This document shows, in pieces, positions 7,201 to 7,667 of a stretch of 7,667 nt of DNA; within the stretch, counting starts at the first letter, position 1; each line of letters begins with the position of its first letter. Both the position numbers and the translations under genes were made by a program. The stretch comes from Nostoc sp. CHAB 5715 (GTDB taxonomy: Bacteria > Cyanobacteriota > Cyanobacteriia > Cyanobacteriales > Nostocaceae), in the NCBI RefSeq assembly GCF_020829685.1, contig NZ_JAIVFR010000289.1, positions 1 to 7,667 on the forward strand. Direction: 5' to 3'. The notes beneath the pieces were generated by a model. It saw only the letters and a list, made by a program, of their open reading frames with translations. It had not been told where the DNA came from and searched no databases.

Positions 7201-7667
7201 GAAGTCGAGCCGGATCGGCTCGGCGTGGCCGGCCGGGAACAGGTCTACAATGCCCCCGCGGATGGCGTACTCGCCGTAGTCGCGCACGGTGGAGGATCGG
7301 AGAAAGCCGTTGATCTCCAGCCATTCCCCAAGCGCCTTGAGGTCGACGACGTTGCCGGGCGCCGCCGAAAAGCTCTGCCGCGCGACATGCTCGGGCGTCG
7401 CGACGCGCTGGAGCAGCGCGTTGACGGAGGTCAGCACGATGCGGGGTTTTTCTCCGCCGCGCGTCCGCGACAGCCGCGCGAGCGTGGTGGTCCGCGCCGA
7501 GACGATCGCCGCGTTCGGCGAGACGCGGTCGTAAGGCTGGCAGTCCCAGGCCGGAAAACTCAGCCGCTCGACGTCCGGCGCCATGAAGGCGAGCGCCCGC
7601 TCCATGGCGGCCAGCCGCGCCCCGTCGCGCGCGACGTGCACCACGCCCGGCGAGTCGGGGCTGCGCG
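4264..7667 (-). CDS. mfd: Mfd transcription-repair coupling factor, N-terminus cut by window edge
   Basis: Mfd removes RNA polymerase stalled at DNA lesions using ATP-driven translocation and recruits UvrA for nucleotide excision repair in the cytoplasm. The frame is open to the window end (1133 codons visible); residues before the GTG at 7644 still read as protein, so the true start lies outside and some tens of residues are missing. Numbering from that GTG: UvrB-homology region about 1-330 (PAWDCQPYDRVSPN at 31-44); CarD-like RNA-polymerase-interacting domain about 450-545 (GDLVVHVDHGIGRFVGL); helicase Walker A GDVGFGKT 602-609; DEEQ box 703-706; SAT 729-731; QLRGRVGR 872-879, just after the translocation region; TRCF C-terminal domain from about 970. 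All catalytic motifs are intact. The TAA at 4264-4266 is three bases from a REP-like palindrome. This is a housekeeping gene with no sign of decay. Confidence 0.97.
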   Translation of the reverse strand, partial: RSPDSPGVVHVARDGARLAAMERALAFMAPDVERLSFPAWDCQPYDRVSPNAAIVSARTTTLARLSRTRGGEKPRIVLTSVNALLQRVATPEHVARQSFSAAPGNVVDLKALGEWLEINGFLRSSTVRDYGEYAIRGGIVDLFPAGHAEPIRLDFFGDQLETIRPFDPETQRSTGQLRALDLVPMSEVQLTSDTIRRFRQAYAATFGAPGRDDQLYAAVSEGRRYPGLEHWLPLFHDGLSTLFDHLDGARFVLDTLVDDAAGERLALIADYHDARETALRQDKAGAAYKPLAPDALYLAPEEWRRRLDETAPIRLTPFALPEGQGGRVLDAGVRAGRSFAAERADEGVNVFDAVVSHIKALKESGRRVLIAAWSEGARDRLGTVLGDHGLAAARNVASWRDAVALPKDAVAFGVLGIEQGFETADVSVVAEQDILGDRLVRGKPKRRRPQDYLTEASGLSAGDLVVHVDHGIGRFVGLKSIDVAGAPHDCVELHYADKAKLFLPVENIELLTRYGSEETEAALDRLGGAGWQNRKARLKNRIREMAGELIKIAAARMTKEAPRAIPPEGLYDEFAARFPYDETEDQQAAIDSVLDDLAAGRPMDRLICGDVGFGKTEVALRAAFVVAMSGRQVAVIVPTTLLARQHHKTFAERFRGLPLKVAQASRFVTQKELSETKKGLAAGDIDIVVGTHALLGKTVGFKDLGLVIVDEEQHFGVGHKEKMKTLRAEVHVLTLSATPIPRTLQLALTGVRELSMIATPPVDRLAVRSFVAPFDPLIVREALLRERYRSGQSFFVCPRIEDIAEARAFLASDVPEVKVAVAHGQMPAAELEQVMTDFYEGRYDVLLSTAIVESGLDIPNANTLVVYRADMFGLAALYQLRGRVGRAKTRAYALFTVPANKAPTVNAERRLKVLQSLEGLGAGFQLASHDLDIRGAGNLLGEEQSGHIREVGYELYQQMLEDAVETLKEGGAEVAPDQWSPQITVGAPVMIPEEYVGDLAVRLSLYRRLAEVDDEAGLESFAAELVDRFGPAPDEVRQLLEIAAIKALCRRANVEKIDAGPKGVVLGFRDNAFANPEGLVMHIAREEGPNAKVRPDMKVVFRREWPTAEKRLKGSKALLKDLVKIAEAVKKAA

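Noticed and set aside
7642..7644. GTG as the true start of mfd.
   Set aside because: The frame continues to the window end and Mfd proteins have further N-terminal residues before the VHVARD segment, so this is an internal codon.

Overview
The window is high-GC DNA with long antisense open frames, tight coding and protein sequences typical of Alphaproteobacteria, most likely Hyphomicrobiales (Rhizobiales). This placement is inferred from protein style and GC content, not from a marker gene. It holds four protein genes, two of them cut by the window edges, and three short gaps of 104, 169 and 137 bases. No RNA gene, CRISPR array, insertion sequence or prophage gene is visible.

Left part (1-1230): the 3' part of a CelD/FemAB-like GNAT acyltransferase on the + strand, running towards the next gene. 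The 104-base convergent gap carries a small palindrome after the acyltransferase stop and a set of nested imperfect inverted repeats.

Middle (1231-4126): a divergent pair for exopolysaccharide export. On the - strand is a Wzz/ExoP/GumC-like inner-membrane polysaccharide co-polymerase whose fused cytoplasmic BY-kinase-like domain has lost its nucleotide-binding residues. On the + strand is a short outer-membrane-type export lipoprotein (Wza/GumB-like OPX). They are separated by a 169-base shared promoter region with an 8-bp perfect inverted repeat and two GTTAACC copies. Together they would bridge the envelope: the co-polymerase sets chain length and couples to the OPX channel component. The acyltransferase next door may decorate or support the same polymer. 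No glycosyltransferase, flippase or polymerase lies in the window, so the substrate is unknown.

Right part (4127-7667): mfd, the transcription-repair coupling factor, on the - strand, with its N-terminus beyond the window. It converges on the OPX gene across a gap filled by two inverted copies of a REP-like palindrome.

Most of the window is ordinary. The points most worth a second look are the degenerate kinase domain, the paired REP-like element, and the inverted repeat in the co-polymerase leader.
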